A stretch of 64,000 bases of DNA, from positions 642,001 through 706,000 of the forward strand of contig NW_026622985.1 in the NCBI RefSeq assembly GCF_023065955.2, in the 5' to 3' direction. This DNA is from Ursus arctos. Its lineage: Eukaryota; Chordata; Mammalia; Carnivora; Ursidae. Shown piece by piece: positions 1 through 12,650 of this stretch. The notes beneath the pieces are model-generated. The model had not been told where the DNA came from and did not search any database. It saw only the letters and a program-made list of their open reading frames with translations. Position 1 is the first letter of the stretch. Each line of letters starts with the position of its first letter. The translations under genes were made by a program, and so were the position numbers.

Positions 1-1899
1 CTCAGGGGCCGACCTAGGGTTCGGGATATCCCTCAGGAGACAGGCAGGCCCGATTTCCTGTTGTGCCAAGAGCGGAGGGGCGGGCCGAGGACAGGGTGCT
101 GGCGAGTGGGAGCATGGGCCCAAGCATTTAGGCGTGGGGGGCCTTCAAATGTTTACGGGGGTTCGGAGGGCCTTGCCCGAAATCCTGCCCTGAATGATTG
201 GCGGCACCCCTAGCGGCCCAGGTGGTGGCGGGGTGACAGGGTTAGCCCAGTGCTGGGGCTCGTGGGTCCCTAATCCCTGGCTTTGCGGGACCAGGCCCCT
301 TGGGAGGGTCCCCTTGGGGGCCGACCAGGGTTAGGGTAAGCTCCCAGGAGGCCGAAGGCCCAATCCGCCAGGTGTGCGGTGAGCGGTGGGGCGGGCCAAG
401 TTGAGCGCACTGGCCAGCGGGAGCCAGGGCCCCAGCATTTTGGCACGGGGGGCCTCTGAAGGTCACGGGGGGCTCGTAGGGCCCTGGTCTTTCTCCCACC
501 CTGAATGACGGGCGGCGCCCATAGCAGCCCGGGTGAAGGCGGGGCGCCAGGTGAGTTGGGCGCTGGGGCTAGAGGGTTCCCAAACCCCAGTGTTGCGGGG
601 CCAGGCCCCTAGGAGGGGTCCCTCGGGGCCGACCTAGGGTTAGGGTTAGCCCCCAGCAGGTCAGCAGGCCTGATCCACCGGCTGTGTGGAGAAAGGACGG
701 GCAGACCAAGGTGAGAGCGATGGCGAGCGGGAGCATGGACCCCAGCATTTTGGCACGGGGGGCCTTCGAAGGTCGCCAGGGGCTTGGAGGGCCCTGCCTG
801 TTCCCCCGCCCTGAATGACCGGCGATGCCCCGAGTGGCCCTGGTGGTGGCGGGGCGGCAGGGTTAGTCCAGCGCTGTGGCTCGGGGGTGCCCAAATCCCC
901 GCTTTGAGGTGCCAGGCCCCTTGGGAGGGTCCCCTCGGGGGCCGACCAGGGTTAGGGTAAGCCCCCAGGAGGTCGAAGACCCGATGCACCAGTTGTGCGT
1001 CAAGCGGAGGGGTGGGCCGAGGTGAGTGCGCTGGGGAGCGGCATTGTGGGCCCAAGCGTTTTCATGCGAGTGGCCTTCGAATGTCACCGCGGGCTCGGAG
1101 GGCCCTGTCCATTCTCCCACCCTGAATGACCAGCGGCGCCATTTGCGGCCCGGTTGGCAGTGGGGAGGCAGTGTGAGTCTGGCACTGGGGCACGGGTGTC
1201 CCCAATCCCCGGCGTTGTGAAGCCAGGCCCCTTCAGAGGAGCCCCTTGGGGGCCAACCTAGTGTGGGGGTTAGCAATTTAGGAAGCCGGCAGACCCAATC
1301 AGCTGGCTGTGCGGCGAGTGGGGGCATGCTGAGGTGAAAGCGCTGGAAAGCAGGATTGTGGGCCCAAGCATTTTGCAGCGGGGGGCCTTCGAATGTAACC
1401 AGGGGCTCGGAGGGCCCTGCCCGTTCTCCTGCCCTGAATGACCAGTGGCGCCCTTAGCGGCCCGGGTGGTGGTGGTGCGGAAGGGTGAGTCAGGTGCTGA
1501 GGCTCAGGGTTCCCCAATCCCTGGCGTTGTGGTGCCAGGCCCTTGGGGTGGGCCTCTCGGGGGCCGAGGTAGGGTTACGGTTAGCTCCCAGGAGGCCGGC
1601 AGGCCCGATCCGCTCTCTGTGTGGAGAGCGAAGGTGCGGGCGGAGGTGAGGGCGCTCTCGAGCGGGAGTGTGGGCACCAGCGTTTTGGCGAGGGGTCCTT
1701 TGAAGGTCACCGGTGGTTCGGAGGGCCCTGCCCATTCTCCAGCTCTGAATGACTGGCAGCGCCCCTAGCGGCCCGGGTGTCGACGGTGGGGCAAGGTGAG
1801 ACTGGTGCTGGGGCTCGGGGTCCCCAATCCCCAGCATTGTGGCACCAGGTTCCTTGGGAGGGGTCCCTCGGGGGCCGACGTAGGGTTAAGGTTAGCCCC

Positions 1900-2560
1900 A
1901 AGGAGGCCAGTAGGCCTGATCCGCTGCCTAGGCAGCGAGCAGAAGGGAGGGCCAAGGTGAGGGCGCTGGTGAGCGGGAGCGTGGGCCCAGGTGTTTTGGC
2001 GTGGGGTGCCTTCGAAATCCGCAGTGGGCTGGGAAGGCTGAGCCCGTTCTCCTGCCCTGAATGACAGGCAGCGCCCTTCGCGGCCCGGGTGGCGGCAGGG
2101 CGGCAGGGAGAGTCCAGCGCTGGGGTTCGGGGGTCCCCAATCCCCGGCAGTGCGGTGCCAGGCTCCTTGGGAGGGGCCCCTCGGGGATGATATAGGGTTA
2201 GGGTTAGCTCCCAGGAGGCTGGCTGGCCCTATCCGCTGGCTGTGCATTGAGCAGAGGGGCAGGCTGAGGTGATTTCGCTGGCGAGCGGGAGCGTGTGTCC
2301 AAGTGTTTTGACGCATTGGGCTTTCGAAGGTCTCCGGGGGCCCGGAGGGCCCTGCCCGTTCTCCTGCCATGAATGACATCGGTGCCCCTAGTGGTCCTGG
2401 TGGAGGCAGGGCGGAAGGGTGAGTCCGGCGCTTAGGCTCGGGGGTCCCGAATCCCTGGCGTAGTGGTGCCAGGCCCCTTGGGAGGGTCACTTGCAGGCCG
2501 ACCTAGGGTTAGGGATATCCCTCAGGAGACAGGCAGGCCCGATTTCCAGGTTGCCGCCAG
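1900..2560 (+). repeat. Two-monomer block A, copy 1
   Basis: This two-monomer block is recognisable by ccgctgcctaggcagcgagc, then ggggatgatatagggttagg, then gcgcttaggctcgggggtcc (anchor cttagg at 2,431). The same order of variants recurs near 8.7 and 12.1 kb, and its right end near 22.5 kb, so it was duplicated as a unit. Confidence 0.65.
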
Positions 2561-4784
2561 TGGAGGGGCAGACCGAGGTCAGGGTGCTGGTGAGCGGGAG
2601 CCTGGGCCCAAGCATTTAGGCGTGGGGGGCCTTCAAAGGATTCCGTGGGTTCGGAGGGACCTGCCAGTACTCCCGCCCTGAATGACCAGCGGCGCCGTTT
2701 GCAGCCCGGGTCCTGGCGAGGCGGCAGGGTGAGTCCAGCATGGAGCCTTGGGGGTCCCCAATTCCTGGTGTTGTGGCGCCAGGCCCATTGGGAGGGGCCC
2801 CTCAGGGGCCAACCTAGGGTTAGGGTTAGCCCCCAGGAGACAGGCAGGCCCAATTTCCAGTTGTGCTGCGAGCGGAGGGGCGGGTCGAGGTCATGGTGCT
2901 GGCGAGCAGGAGCCTGGGCCCAAGCATTTAGGCGCGGGGGGCCTTCAAACTTTTTGGGGGTTCGGAGGGCCCTGCCCAAAATCCCGCCCTGAATGACCGG
3001 CGGCACCCAGTGCAGCCCTGGTGGCGGCGGGGTAGCAGGGTTAGTCCAGCGCTGTGGCTCGGGGGTGCCCAATCCCCCGCTTTGAAGTGCCAGGCCCCTT
3101 GGGAGGGTCCCCTCAGGGGCTGACCAGGGTTAGGGTAAGCCCCCAGGAGGCCGAAGGCCTGATCCGCCGGCTGTGCGGCGAGTGGAGGGGCGGGCCGAGG
3201 TGAGGGCGCTGGCAAACGGGAGCGTGGGCCCAAGCATTTTGTGGTGGGGGGTCTTCGAAGGTCACCGGGGGCTCAAAAGGCCCTGCCCGTTCTCCCGCCC
3301 TGAATGACTGGCGGCACCCCTAGCGGCCCGGGTGGTGCCGGGGAGGCAGGGTTAGTCCGGCGCTGGGGATCGGGGTCCCCAGTCTCTAGCGTTGCCTCGC
3401 CAGGCCCCTTGGGAGGGGCCCCTCAGGCCAACCTAGGGTTAGGGTTAGCCCCCTGGATTCCAGCAGGCCCGATCTTCTTGCTGTGCGGCAAGCAGAGAGG
3501 TGGGCCAAGGTGAGGGCGCTGGCGAGCGGGAACGTGGGCCCTAGCATTTTGGAGGGAGGTCCCTGGAAGGTCGCTGTGGCTTGGAGGGCCCTGACAGTTC
3601 TCCCGCCCTGAATGATTGGCGGCGCACCTAGCGGCCCGGGTGGCATCAGGGCGGCAGGGTGAGTCTGGTGCTGGGGCTCGGAGTTCCCCAATCCCCGGCG
3701 TGGAGGTGCCAGGCCCCTTGGGAGGGGTCCCTCGGGGCTGACCTAGGGATAGGGTTAGCCCCCAGGAGGTCGGCATGCCCAATCCGCAGACTGTGCAGCG
3801 AGTGGAGGGGCGGGCCGAGGTGAGGGCGCTGGCGAGCCAGAGCGTGGGCTGCAGCGTTTTGGCTAGGGGGGCCTTCGAAGGTTGCTGGGGGATTGGAGGG
3901 CCCTGCCCGTCTTCCCGCCCTGAATGACCGGCGGCGCCCCTAGCAGCCCAGGTGGCGGCGGGGCGGCAGGGTGAGTCCAGCGCTGGGGCTCGGGGGTCCC
4001 CTATCCCCGGGGTTGTGGCGCCAGGCCCCTTGGGAGGGGGCCCTCGCGGGCCGACGTAGGGATAGGGTTAGCCCCCAGGAGGTCGGCAGGCCAGATCCGC
4101 CGGCTGTGCTGCGAGCGGAGGGTTGGGCCGAGGTGAGGGCGCTGGCCAGCGGGAGTGTGGGCCCAAGCGTTTTGGTGAGGGGGCCTTAGAAGGACGCCGG
4201 GGGTTCGGAGGGCCCTTCCTGTTTCCCGCCCTGAATACCTGGCGGTGCCCCTAGTGGCCCAGGTGGTGGCGGGGCGGCAGGGTGAGTCCGGTGCTAGAGC
4301 TCGGGGGTCCCCAATCCCCGGGGTTGCCGCGCCAGGCCCCTTCGGAGGGCCCGTCAGGGGCCGACCTATGTTTAGGGTTACCCCCAGCAGGCCCAATCTG
4401 CCAGCTGTGCGGTGATCGGAGGGGCGGGCTGAGGTGAGGGTGGTGGCTAGTGGGAGCGTGGGCCCAAGCATTTTGGTGCAGGGGGCCTTGGAAGTTGCCG
4501 GGGGCGCGGAGGGCCTTCCAGTTCTCACGCCCCAGGTGGCGGCGGGGTAGCAGGGTGAGTCCGGTGCTGGGGCTCGTGGGTCCCCAATCCCTGGCATTGT
4601 GGTGCCCGGCCTCTTGGTAGGTGCCTCTCAGGGCCCGACCTAGGGTTAGGGTTAGCACCCAGGGGCCGCAGCTCGAACTGCCGGCTATATGGTGAGCGGA
4701 GGGGCCGGCCGAGGTGATTTCGCTGGTGAGCGGGAGCTTATGCCCAAGTGTTTTGACGCGGGGGGCTTTCGAATGTCGCTGGGG

Positions 4785-5420
4785 TCTCGGAGGGCAGTGC
4801 CCGTTCTGCCGCCCAGAATTACCAGCGGCGCCAGTAGCAGTCCAGGTGGCAGCGGGACGCCAGGGTGAGTCCAGTGCTGTGGCTCTGAGGTCCATTCCCG
4901 GTGATGAGGCTCCAGGCCCCTTGGGAGGGGCCCTTTGGGGGTCGATCTAGTGTTATGGTAGCCAAACTGAGGCCGGTAGGCCCGATCCGCCGTCTCTGAG
5001 GCGAGCGGAGGGGTGGGCTGAGGTGAGGGCGCTGGTGAGCGGGAGTGTGGGACCCAGCATTTGGCGCGTGCCTTCGAAGGCACCGGGGTCTTGGAGGGCA
5101 GTGCCTGTTTTCCCGCCGTGAATTACCAGCAGCGCCATTAGCAGCCCGTGTGATAGCGGGGCGCGAGGGTGAGTCCGGGGCTGCGGCTCAGAGGTCTCCA
5201 TTCCCCGGTGTTGCAGCTCTAGGCCTCTTGGGAGCGGCCATTCCAGAGCCGATCCAAGGTTAGGTACCCCCAGGAGGCCGGCAGGCCATATGCGCCCGCT
5301 GTGCAGCGAGCGGAGAGGCGAGCTGAGGTGTGGGCGCTGGCCAGCGGGAGTGTGGGCCCCAGCTTTTTAGCGTGGGAGGCCTTTGAACGTCACCAGGGTC
5401 TTGAGGGCCGTGCCTGTTCT
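4785..5420 (+). repeat. Paired accaaa / ccattc monomers, copy 1
   Basis: The first monomer has gaattaccagcggcgcc and gtcgatctag followed by gccaaactgaggccgg. The second has ctccattccccggtgttgc, gccattccagagccgatcc and a shortened core. The same pair recurs at about 6.0 and 38.0 kb; each half is also found alone elsewhere in domain A. Confidence 0.6.
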
Positions 5421-6019
5421 CCCGCCCTGAATGTCCAGTGCCCCTAGTGGCTTGGGAGGCAGTGGGGCGACAGTGTTACTCCGGCGCTGAGGCTTGGGAT
5501 CCCCAATTACAGGCGTTGTGGCACCAGGCCTTTTGGGAAGGGCCCCTTGGGGGCCGAGGTAGGGTTAGAGTTAGCCCCCAGGAAGCCGGCAGGCCCGATC
5601 AGCCTGCTGTGTGGAGCGCGGATGGGTGGGCGGAGGTGAGGGCACTGGCAAGCGGGAACAAGGGCCCCAGCTTTTTGGCATGGGGGGGCCTTCGAAGGTT
5701 GCCAGGGCCTCGTAGGGCCCTGCCTGTTCTCCCGCCCTGAATGACTTGCAGCACCCCTAGCGGACCAGGTGGCAGCAGGGTGGCAGGTTGAGTCTGGTGC
5801 TGGGACTTGGGGGTCCCCAAACCCCGGTGTTGCGGCACCAGGCCCCTTGGGATGGGCCCCTCCGGGGTGGCACTAGGGTTAGGGCTAGCTCCCAGGAGGC
5901 CAGAAGGCCCGATCTGCCATCTGTGAGGCGAGCGGAGGGGTGGGCTGAGGTGAGGGTGCTGGCGAGCGGGAGCGTGGGCCCCAGCGTTTTTCCGCGGGGG
6001 GCCTTCGAAGGCACTGGGG

Positions 6020-6660
6020 TCTCGGAGGGCAGTGCCCGTTCTGCCGCCCAGAATTACCAGAGGTGCCAGTAGCAGTCCGGGTGGCAGCGGGATGCCAGTG
6101 TGAGCCCGGTGCTATGGCTCTGAGGTCCATTCCTGGTGATGCGGCTCCAGGCCCCTTGGGAGGGGCCCCTCGGGGGTCAATCTAGCATTAGGGTAACCAA
6201 ACTGAAGCCGGCAGGCCTGATCCGCCGTCTGTGAGGCGAGCAGAGGGGTGGCCTGAGGTGAGGGCGCTGGTGAGCGGGAGCGTGGGACCCAGCGTTTTGG
6301 CGTGGGGGGCCTTCGAAGGCACCAAGGTCTAGGAGGGCAGTGCCTGTTTTCCCGCCGTGAATTACCGGCAGCGCCATTAGCAGCCCGTGTGATAGCGGGG
6401 AGCAAGGGTGAGTCTGGGGCTACGGCTTAGAGGTCTCCATTCCCTGGTGTTGTGGCACCAGGCCTCTTGGGAGGGGCCATTCCAGAGCCGATCCAAGGTT
6501 AGGGTAACCCCCAGGAGGCCGGCAGGCCCGATCCTCCAACTGTGTGGGAGTGCGGAGGGGTGAGCAGAGGTGAGGGCACTGGCGAGCGGGAGTGTAGGCC
6601 CCCGCACTTTGGCGTGGGGTCCTTTGAAGGTCATAGGGGTTCGGAGGGCCCTGCCCATAC
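6020..6660 (+). repeat. Paired accaaa / ccattc monomers, copy 2
   Basis: The monomer order matches that of the pair near 4.8 kb, displaced by about 1,238 bp (four monomers). Landmarks are gtaaccaaactgaagccgg at about 6,193 and gccattccagagccgatcc at about 6,476. The close spacing indicates a four-monomer duplication. Confidence 0.6.
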
Positions 6661-8689
6661 TCCCACCCTGAATGACCAGCGGCGCTTCTAGCGGCCCTGG
6701 TGTCGACGGTGCAGCAGGGTGAGTCCAGCGCTGAGGCTCAGGGTCCCCAATCCCCAGGATTGGCGGTGCCAGGCCCCTTGGGAGGGGCCCCTCGGGGCTG
6801 ACCTAGTGTTAGAGTTAGCCCCCAGGATGCTGGCAGATCCTATCCGCTGGGTGTGCGGCAAGTGGAGAGGCGGGCTGAGCTGAGGGCGCTGGCGAGCGGG
6901 AACGTGTGCCCCTGCGTTTTGGTGCAGGGTTCCTTGGAAGGTCGCTGTGGCTCGGAGGGCCCTGACCATTTTCCCGCCCTGAATGTCCGGCGCCCCTAGT
7001 GGCCCAGGAGGCAGTGGGGCGGCAGCGTTAAGCTGGTGCTGAGGCTCGGGGTCCCCAATTACAAGCATTGCAGCACCAGGCCCTTTCAGAGGGGCCCCTC
7101 TGGGGCCGACGTAGGGTTAGGGTTAACCCCCAGGAGGCCGGCAGGCCCAATCCACCAGCTATGCGGTGAGCGGAGGGGCAGGTGGAGGTGAGGGCACTGG
7201 CGAGCGGGAGCATGGGCCCCAGCGCTTTGGCGCAGGGTCCTTTTAAGGTCACTGGGGTTCAGAGGGCCCTGTCCGTTCTCCCGCCATTAATGACCGGCGG
7301 CGCCCCTAGCAGCCCGGGTGGCGGCGGGGCGGCATGGTGAGTCTGGTGCTGGGGCTCGGGGGTCCCAAATCCCTGGCGTTGCGGCACCGGACCCTTGGGG
7401 GTGCCCCTGGGGGGCCGACCTAGGTTTAGAGTTAACTCCCAGGAGTCCGGCAGGCCCGATATGCCGGCTGTGCGGCGAGCGGAGGGGCGGGCTGAGGTGA
7501 GGTTACTGGCGAGTGGGAGAGTGGTCCCAAGCCTTTTGGCATGGGGGCCTTCAAAGTTCACCAGGAGCCCGGAGGCCCCTGCCCATTCTCCCGCCCTGAA
7601 CGACCGGTGGCGCCCTATCGGCGCGGGTGGCAGCGGGGCGGCAGGGTAACTCTGGTGCTGGGGACTCGTGGGTCCCCAATCCCTGGCGTTGCGGTGCCAG
7701 GCCCCTTGGGATGGGCCCCTGGAGGCCTACCTAGGGGTAGGGTTAGCACCCAGGAGACCAGCAGGCCTGATCCGCAGGCTGTGCAGTGAGCGGGAGGTGG
7801 GTGCCGAGGTGAGGGCACTGGCGAGCTGGAGCGCAGGCCCCAGCATTTTGTCTCGGGGGGCCTTCGAACGTTGCCGGGGGCTCGGAGGGCCCTGCCCAAT
7901 CTCCCTCCCTGAATGACCGTCGGCGTCCCTAGCGGCCCGGGTGGCAGCGGGGCGGCAGGGTGAGTCTGGCACTGGGGCTTGGGGGTCCCCAATCCCCGGT
8001 GTTGCAGCACCAGGACCCTTGGGAGGGGCACCTCGGGGGCCTACCTAGGGTTAGGATAAGCACCCAGGAGGCCGGCAGACCCGATCTGCCGGCTATGTGG
8101 TGAGCAGAGGGGCAGGCGGAGGTGAGGGCGCTGGCGAAAGGGAGTGTGGGCCCCAGCGCTTTGGTGCGGGGTCCTTTGAAGTTAACCGGGGTTCAGAGGG
8201 CCCTGCCCATTCTCCCGCCCTGAATGACCAGTGGTGCCCCTAGCAGCCCGGGTGGCGATGGGGCGGCAGGGTTAGTCTGGCACTGAGGCTTGGGGTCCCC
8301 AATCCCCGGGGTTGGCGGCACCAGGCCCCTTGGGAGGGGCCCCTCGGGGGTTGATCTAGGGTTAGGGTTAGCCCCCAGGATGCCGGCAGCGAGATCTGCT
8401 GGCTGTGCAGCGAGCAGAGAGGTGGACCAAGGTGAGGGCACTGACGAGCTGGATCGTGGGTCCCAGCGTTTTGGCATGGGGGACCTTCGAAGGCGCCAGG
8501 TTCTCAGAGAGCAGTGCCTGTACTCCCGCCCTGAATTACCGGTGGCGCCCTAGCAGCCTTTGTGGCAGTGGGACGCCAGGGTGAGTCTGGCGCTGCCGCT
8601 CAGGTCTCCATTCCCCAGTGTTGCGGCACCAGGCCCCTTGGAGAGGCCATTCTGGAGCCGATCCAAGGTTGGGGTAACCCCCAGGAGGC

Positions 8690-9340
8690 CGGTAGGCCAG
8701 GTCCGCCGCCTAGGCAGCGAGCGGAGGGGAGGGCCGAGGTGAGGGCGCTGGCAAGCGGGAGCGTGGGCCCAGGCGTTTTGGCGTGGGGCGCCTTCGAAGG
8801 CCGCAGGGGGCTCGGAAGGCCCTGCCATTCTCCTGCCCTGAATGACCGGCAGCACCCTTCGTGGCCCGGGTGGCGGCGGGGCTGCAGGGTGAGTCCGGCG
8901 CTGGGGCTCAGGGGTCCCCAATCCCCGGCAGTGCGGCGCCAGGCCCCTTAGGAGGGGCCCCTCGGGGATGACATAAGGTTAGGGTTAGCTCCCAGGAGGC
9001 CGGCTGGCCCTATCCTCTGGCTGTGCAATGAGCGGAGGGGCAGGCCGAGGTGATGTCGCTGGCGAGCTGGAGCCTGTGCCCAAGTGTTTTGATGCGGGGG
9101 GCTTTTGAAGGTCGCTGGGGGCTCGATGGGCCCTGCCTGTTCTCCCGCCCTGAATGACATCAGCTCCCCTAGTGGTCCCGGTGGTGGCATGGCGGAAGGG
9201 TGAGTCCGGCGCTTAGGCTCGGGGGTCCCCAATCCCCAGCGTAGCGGTGACAGGCCCCTTGGGAGGGGCCCCTCGGGGGCCGACCTAGGGTTAGGGATAT
9301 CCCTCAGGAGAGAGGCAGGCCCGTTTTCCTGTTGTGCCGC
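8690..9340 (+). repeat. Two-monomer block A, copy 2
   Basis: It carries the same variant order as copy 1 (gccgcctaggcagcgagcgg, ggggatgacataaggttagg, gcgcttaggctcgggggtcc), with anchor cttagg at 9,212, 6,781 bp after copy 1 (about 22 monomers). Like copy 1 it leads into a monomer with ggatatccctcaggag, so the duplicated unit extends beyond two monomers. Confidence 0.65.
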
Positions 9341-12104
9341 AAGCGGAGGGGCGGGCCGAGGTCAGGGTGCTCACGAGCGGGAGTGTGGACCCAAGCATTT
9401 AGGCGCGGGGGGCCTTCAAAGGTTTACGGGGGTTTGGAGGGCCCTGCCTGAAATCCCGCCCTGAATGACCGGCAGCGCCCCGAGCAGCCCTGGAAGCGGC
9501 GGGGCGGCAGGTTTAGTCCAGCGCTGTGGCTCGGGGGTGCCCAATCCCCCTCTTTGAGGTGCCAGGCCCCTTGGGAGGGTCCCCTCAGGGGCCGACCAGG
9601 GTTAGGGTAAGCCCCCAGGAGGCCGAAGGCCCGATCCGCCGGCTGTGCGGCAAACGGAGGGGCGGGCCGAGGTGAGGGTGCTGGCGAACGGGAGCGTGGG
9701 ACCAAGCCTTTTGTGGCGGGGGGCCTTCGAAGGTCACCGGGGACTCGGAAAGCCATGCCCGTTCTCCGGCCCTGAATGACTGGCGGCACCCCTAGCGGCC
9801 CGGGTGGCAGCGGGGCGGCAGGGTGAGTCCGGCACTGGGGCTCGTGGTTCCCCAATCCCCGGTATTTTTGCTCCAGGCCCCTTGGGAGGGGCCCCTCAGG
9901 GGCCTACTTAGGGTTAGTGTTAGCACCCAGGAGGCTGGCAGTCCGGATCCGCAGGCTGTGAGGGGAGGGGATTGGCGGCCCGAGGTAAGTGCGCTGGTGA
10001 GCGGCATTGTGGGCCCAAGTGTTTTCATGCGAGTGGCCTTTGAATGTCACCGGGTGCTCGGAGGGCCCTGTCCGTTCTCCCGCCCTGAATGACCAGCGGC
10101 GCCCTTAGTGGCCCGGGTGGCGGCGGGGTGGCAGGTTGAGTCTGGCGCTGGTGTTCGGGGGTCCCCAATCCCTGGCGTTGCAGCTCTAGGCCCCTGGGAG
10201 CGGCCCCTCTGGGGCCGACCTACAGTTAAGATTGTCCCCAGGAGGCCTGCAGGTGATCCCTGGCTCTGCGAGGAGAGGAGGAGCGAGCGGAGATGAGGGT
10301 GCTGGCGAGCGGGAGCATGGGCACCTTCGTTTTGGCGCGGGGGGCCTTTAAAGGTCACCAGAGACTTGGAAGACCCTGCCCGTTCTCCCACCCTGAATGA
10401 CCGGCGAGCCCTTAGCGGCCCGGATGGCGGCGGGGTGCCAGGTTGAGTCCGGCTAGGGGTTCGGGGGTCCCCAAACCCTGGAGTTGCGGCACCAGGCCCC
10501 TTGGGAGGGGCCCCTGGGGGCGGCCCTAGGGTTAGGGTTAGCTCCCAGGAGACCGACAGGCCCGATACGCCACCTGTGAGGCGAGCGGAGGGGCGGGAAG
10601 GGTGGGCCGAGGTGAGGGTGCTGGCCAGCAGGAGCGTGGGCTGCAGCGTTTTGTCGAGGGGGGCCTTCGAAGTTCGCTGGGGTTTTGGAGGGCAGTGCCC
10701 GTTCTCCCGCCCTGATTACCAGCGGTGCCAGTAGCAGCCCGAGTGGCAGCGGTACACCAGGGTGAGTCCGGTGCTGTGGCTCTAGGTCCATTCCCAGAGA
10801 TGGGGCTCCAGGCCCCTTGGGAGATGCCCCTCGGGGGTCGATCTAGGGTTAGGGTAACCAAAATGAGGCCGGCTGGCACGATCCGCAGGCTGTGCGTCGA
10901 GTCAACGGGCGGGCCGAGGTGAGGGCACTGTCGATCGGGAGCGTGGGCCCCAGCGCTTTGGCGCAGGGTGCCCTGGAAAGTCGCTGTGACTCTGAGGGCC
11001 CTACACGTTCTCCCTCCCTGAATGACCGGCTGCTCCCCTAGCAGCCAGGGAGGCAGCGGGGCAGCAGGGTGAATCAGGTGCTGTGGCTCGGGGTTCCCCA
11101 ATCCCTGGCGTTGCGGTGCCTGGCCCCTTGGGAGGGGCCCCTCGGGGGCCGACCTAGTGTTGTTAGGTTTAGCTCCCAGGAGGCCGATAGGCCTGATCCG
11201 CCGGCTGTGTGGTGAGCAGAGGGGCGGGCGTAGGTGAGGGCGCTGGCGAGCGGGAGCATGGGCCGAAGCGTTTTGGCTCGGGGGCCTTCGAATGCACCAG
11301 GATCTTGGAGGGCAGTGCCTGTACTCCTGCCCTGAATTACCGGCGGCACCCTAGCAGCCCTGTGGCAGTGGGACGCCAGGGTGAGTCTGGCGCTGCCGCT
11401 CAGGTCTCCATTCCCCGGTGTTGCAGCACTAGGCTCATTGGGGGGGCCATTCCGGAGCCGATCCAAGGTTAGGGTAACCCCCAGGAGGCCGGTAGGCCAC
11501 ATCCGCCAGCTGTGCAGCGAGCGGAGAGGTGGGCTGAGGTGAGGGCGCTGGCCAGCGGGAGCGTGGGCCCCAGTGTGTTGGCGCGGGAGGCCTTCGAACA
11601 TCGCCGGGGTCTCGAGGGCCATGCCTGTTCTCCCGCCGTGAATGTCCAGCTCCCCTAGCGGCCCAGGAGGCAGCGGGGCGGCAGAGTGAATCTGGCGCTG
11701 AGGCTTGGGTTCCCCAGTTACAGGCGTTGCGACACCAGGCCCTTTGGGAGGGGCCCCTTGGGGCCGACGTAGGCTTAGGGTTAGCCCCCAGGAAACCGGC
11801 AGTCCCGATCTGCCAGCTGTGTGGCCCGCGGAACGGTGGGCAGAGGTGAGGGCGCTGGCGAGCAGGAACGTGGGCCCCCGCGCTTTGGCGTGGGGGGGCC
11901 TGGAAGGTCGCTGTACCTCCGAGGGCCCTGACAGTTCTCCCGCCCTGAATGATTGGCAGCACCCCTAGCGGCCCAGGTGGCGTCGGGACGGCAGGGTGAG
12001 TCCGGCGCTGGGGTTCAGGGTCCCTGATTCCTGGCATTGTGGCGCCAGATCCCTTGGGAGGGGCCCTGGGGGGCCGACGTAGGGTTAGGGTTAGTCCCCA
12101 GGAG

Positions 12105-12650
12105 GCCAGCAGGCCTGATCCGCTGCCTTAGCAGCGAGCGGAGGGGAGGGCAGAGGGGAGGGCGCTGGCAAGCGGGAGCGTGGGCTCCGGCGTTTTGGTG
12201 TGGGGTGCCTTCGAAGGCCGCAGGAGGCTTGGAAGTCCCTGCCATTCTCCTGCCCTGAATGACCGGCAGCACCCTTCGTGGCCCCGGTGGTGGCGGGGCA
12301 GCAGGGTGAGTCCGGCGCTGGGGCTCAGGGGTCCACAATCCTTGGCAGTGCGGCGCCAGGCCCCTTAGGAGGGGCTCCACGGGGATGACATAGGGTTAGG
12401 GTTAGCTCCCAGGTGGCCGGCTGGCCCTATCTGCCAGCTGTGCGGTGAGCAGAGGGGCGGGCCGAGGTGATGTCGCTGGCTAGCTGGAGCATGTTCCCAA
12501 GTGTTTTGATGCGGGGGGCTTTCGAAGGTCGCCCCGGCGGTGGCTCGGAGGGCCCTGCCAGTTCTCCCGCCCTGAATGACACCAGCGCCCCTAGCGGTCT
12601 GTGTGGTGACGTGGCAGAAGGGTGAGTCCGGCGCTTAGGCTCGGGGGTGC
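12105..12650 (+). repeat. Two-monomer block A, copy 3
   Basis: It has gctgccttagcagcgagcgg, ggggatgacatagggttagg and gcgcttaggctcgggggtgc, with anchor cttagg at 12,634, 3,422 bp (11 monomers) after copy 2. Unlike copies 1 and 2 it continues directly into the ccgaccagggttagggtaag variant and skips the ggatatcc monomer, so a unit was lost or a crossover occurred at about 12,650. Confidence 0.6.
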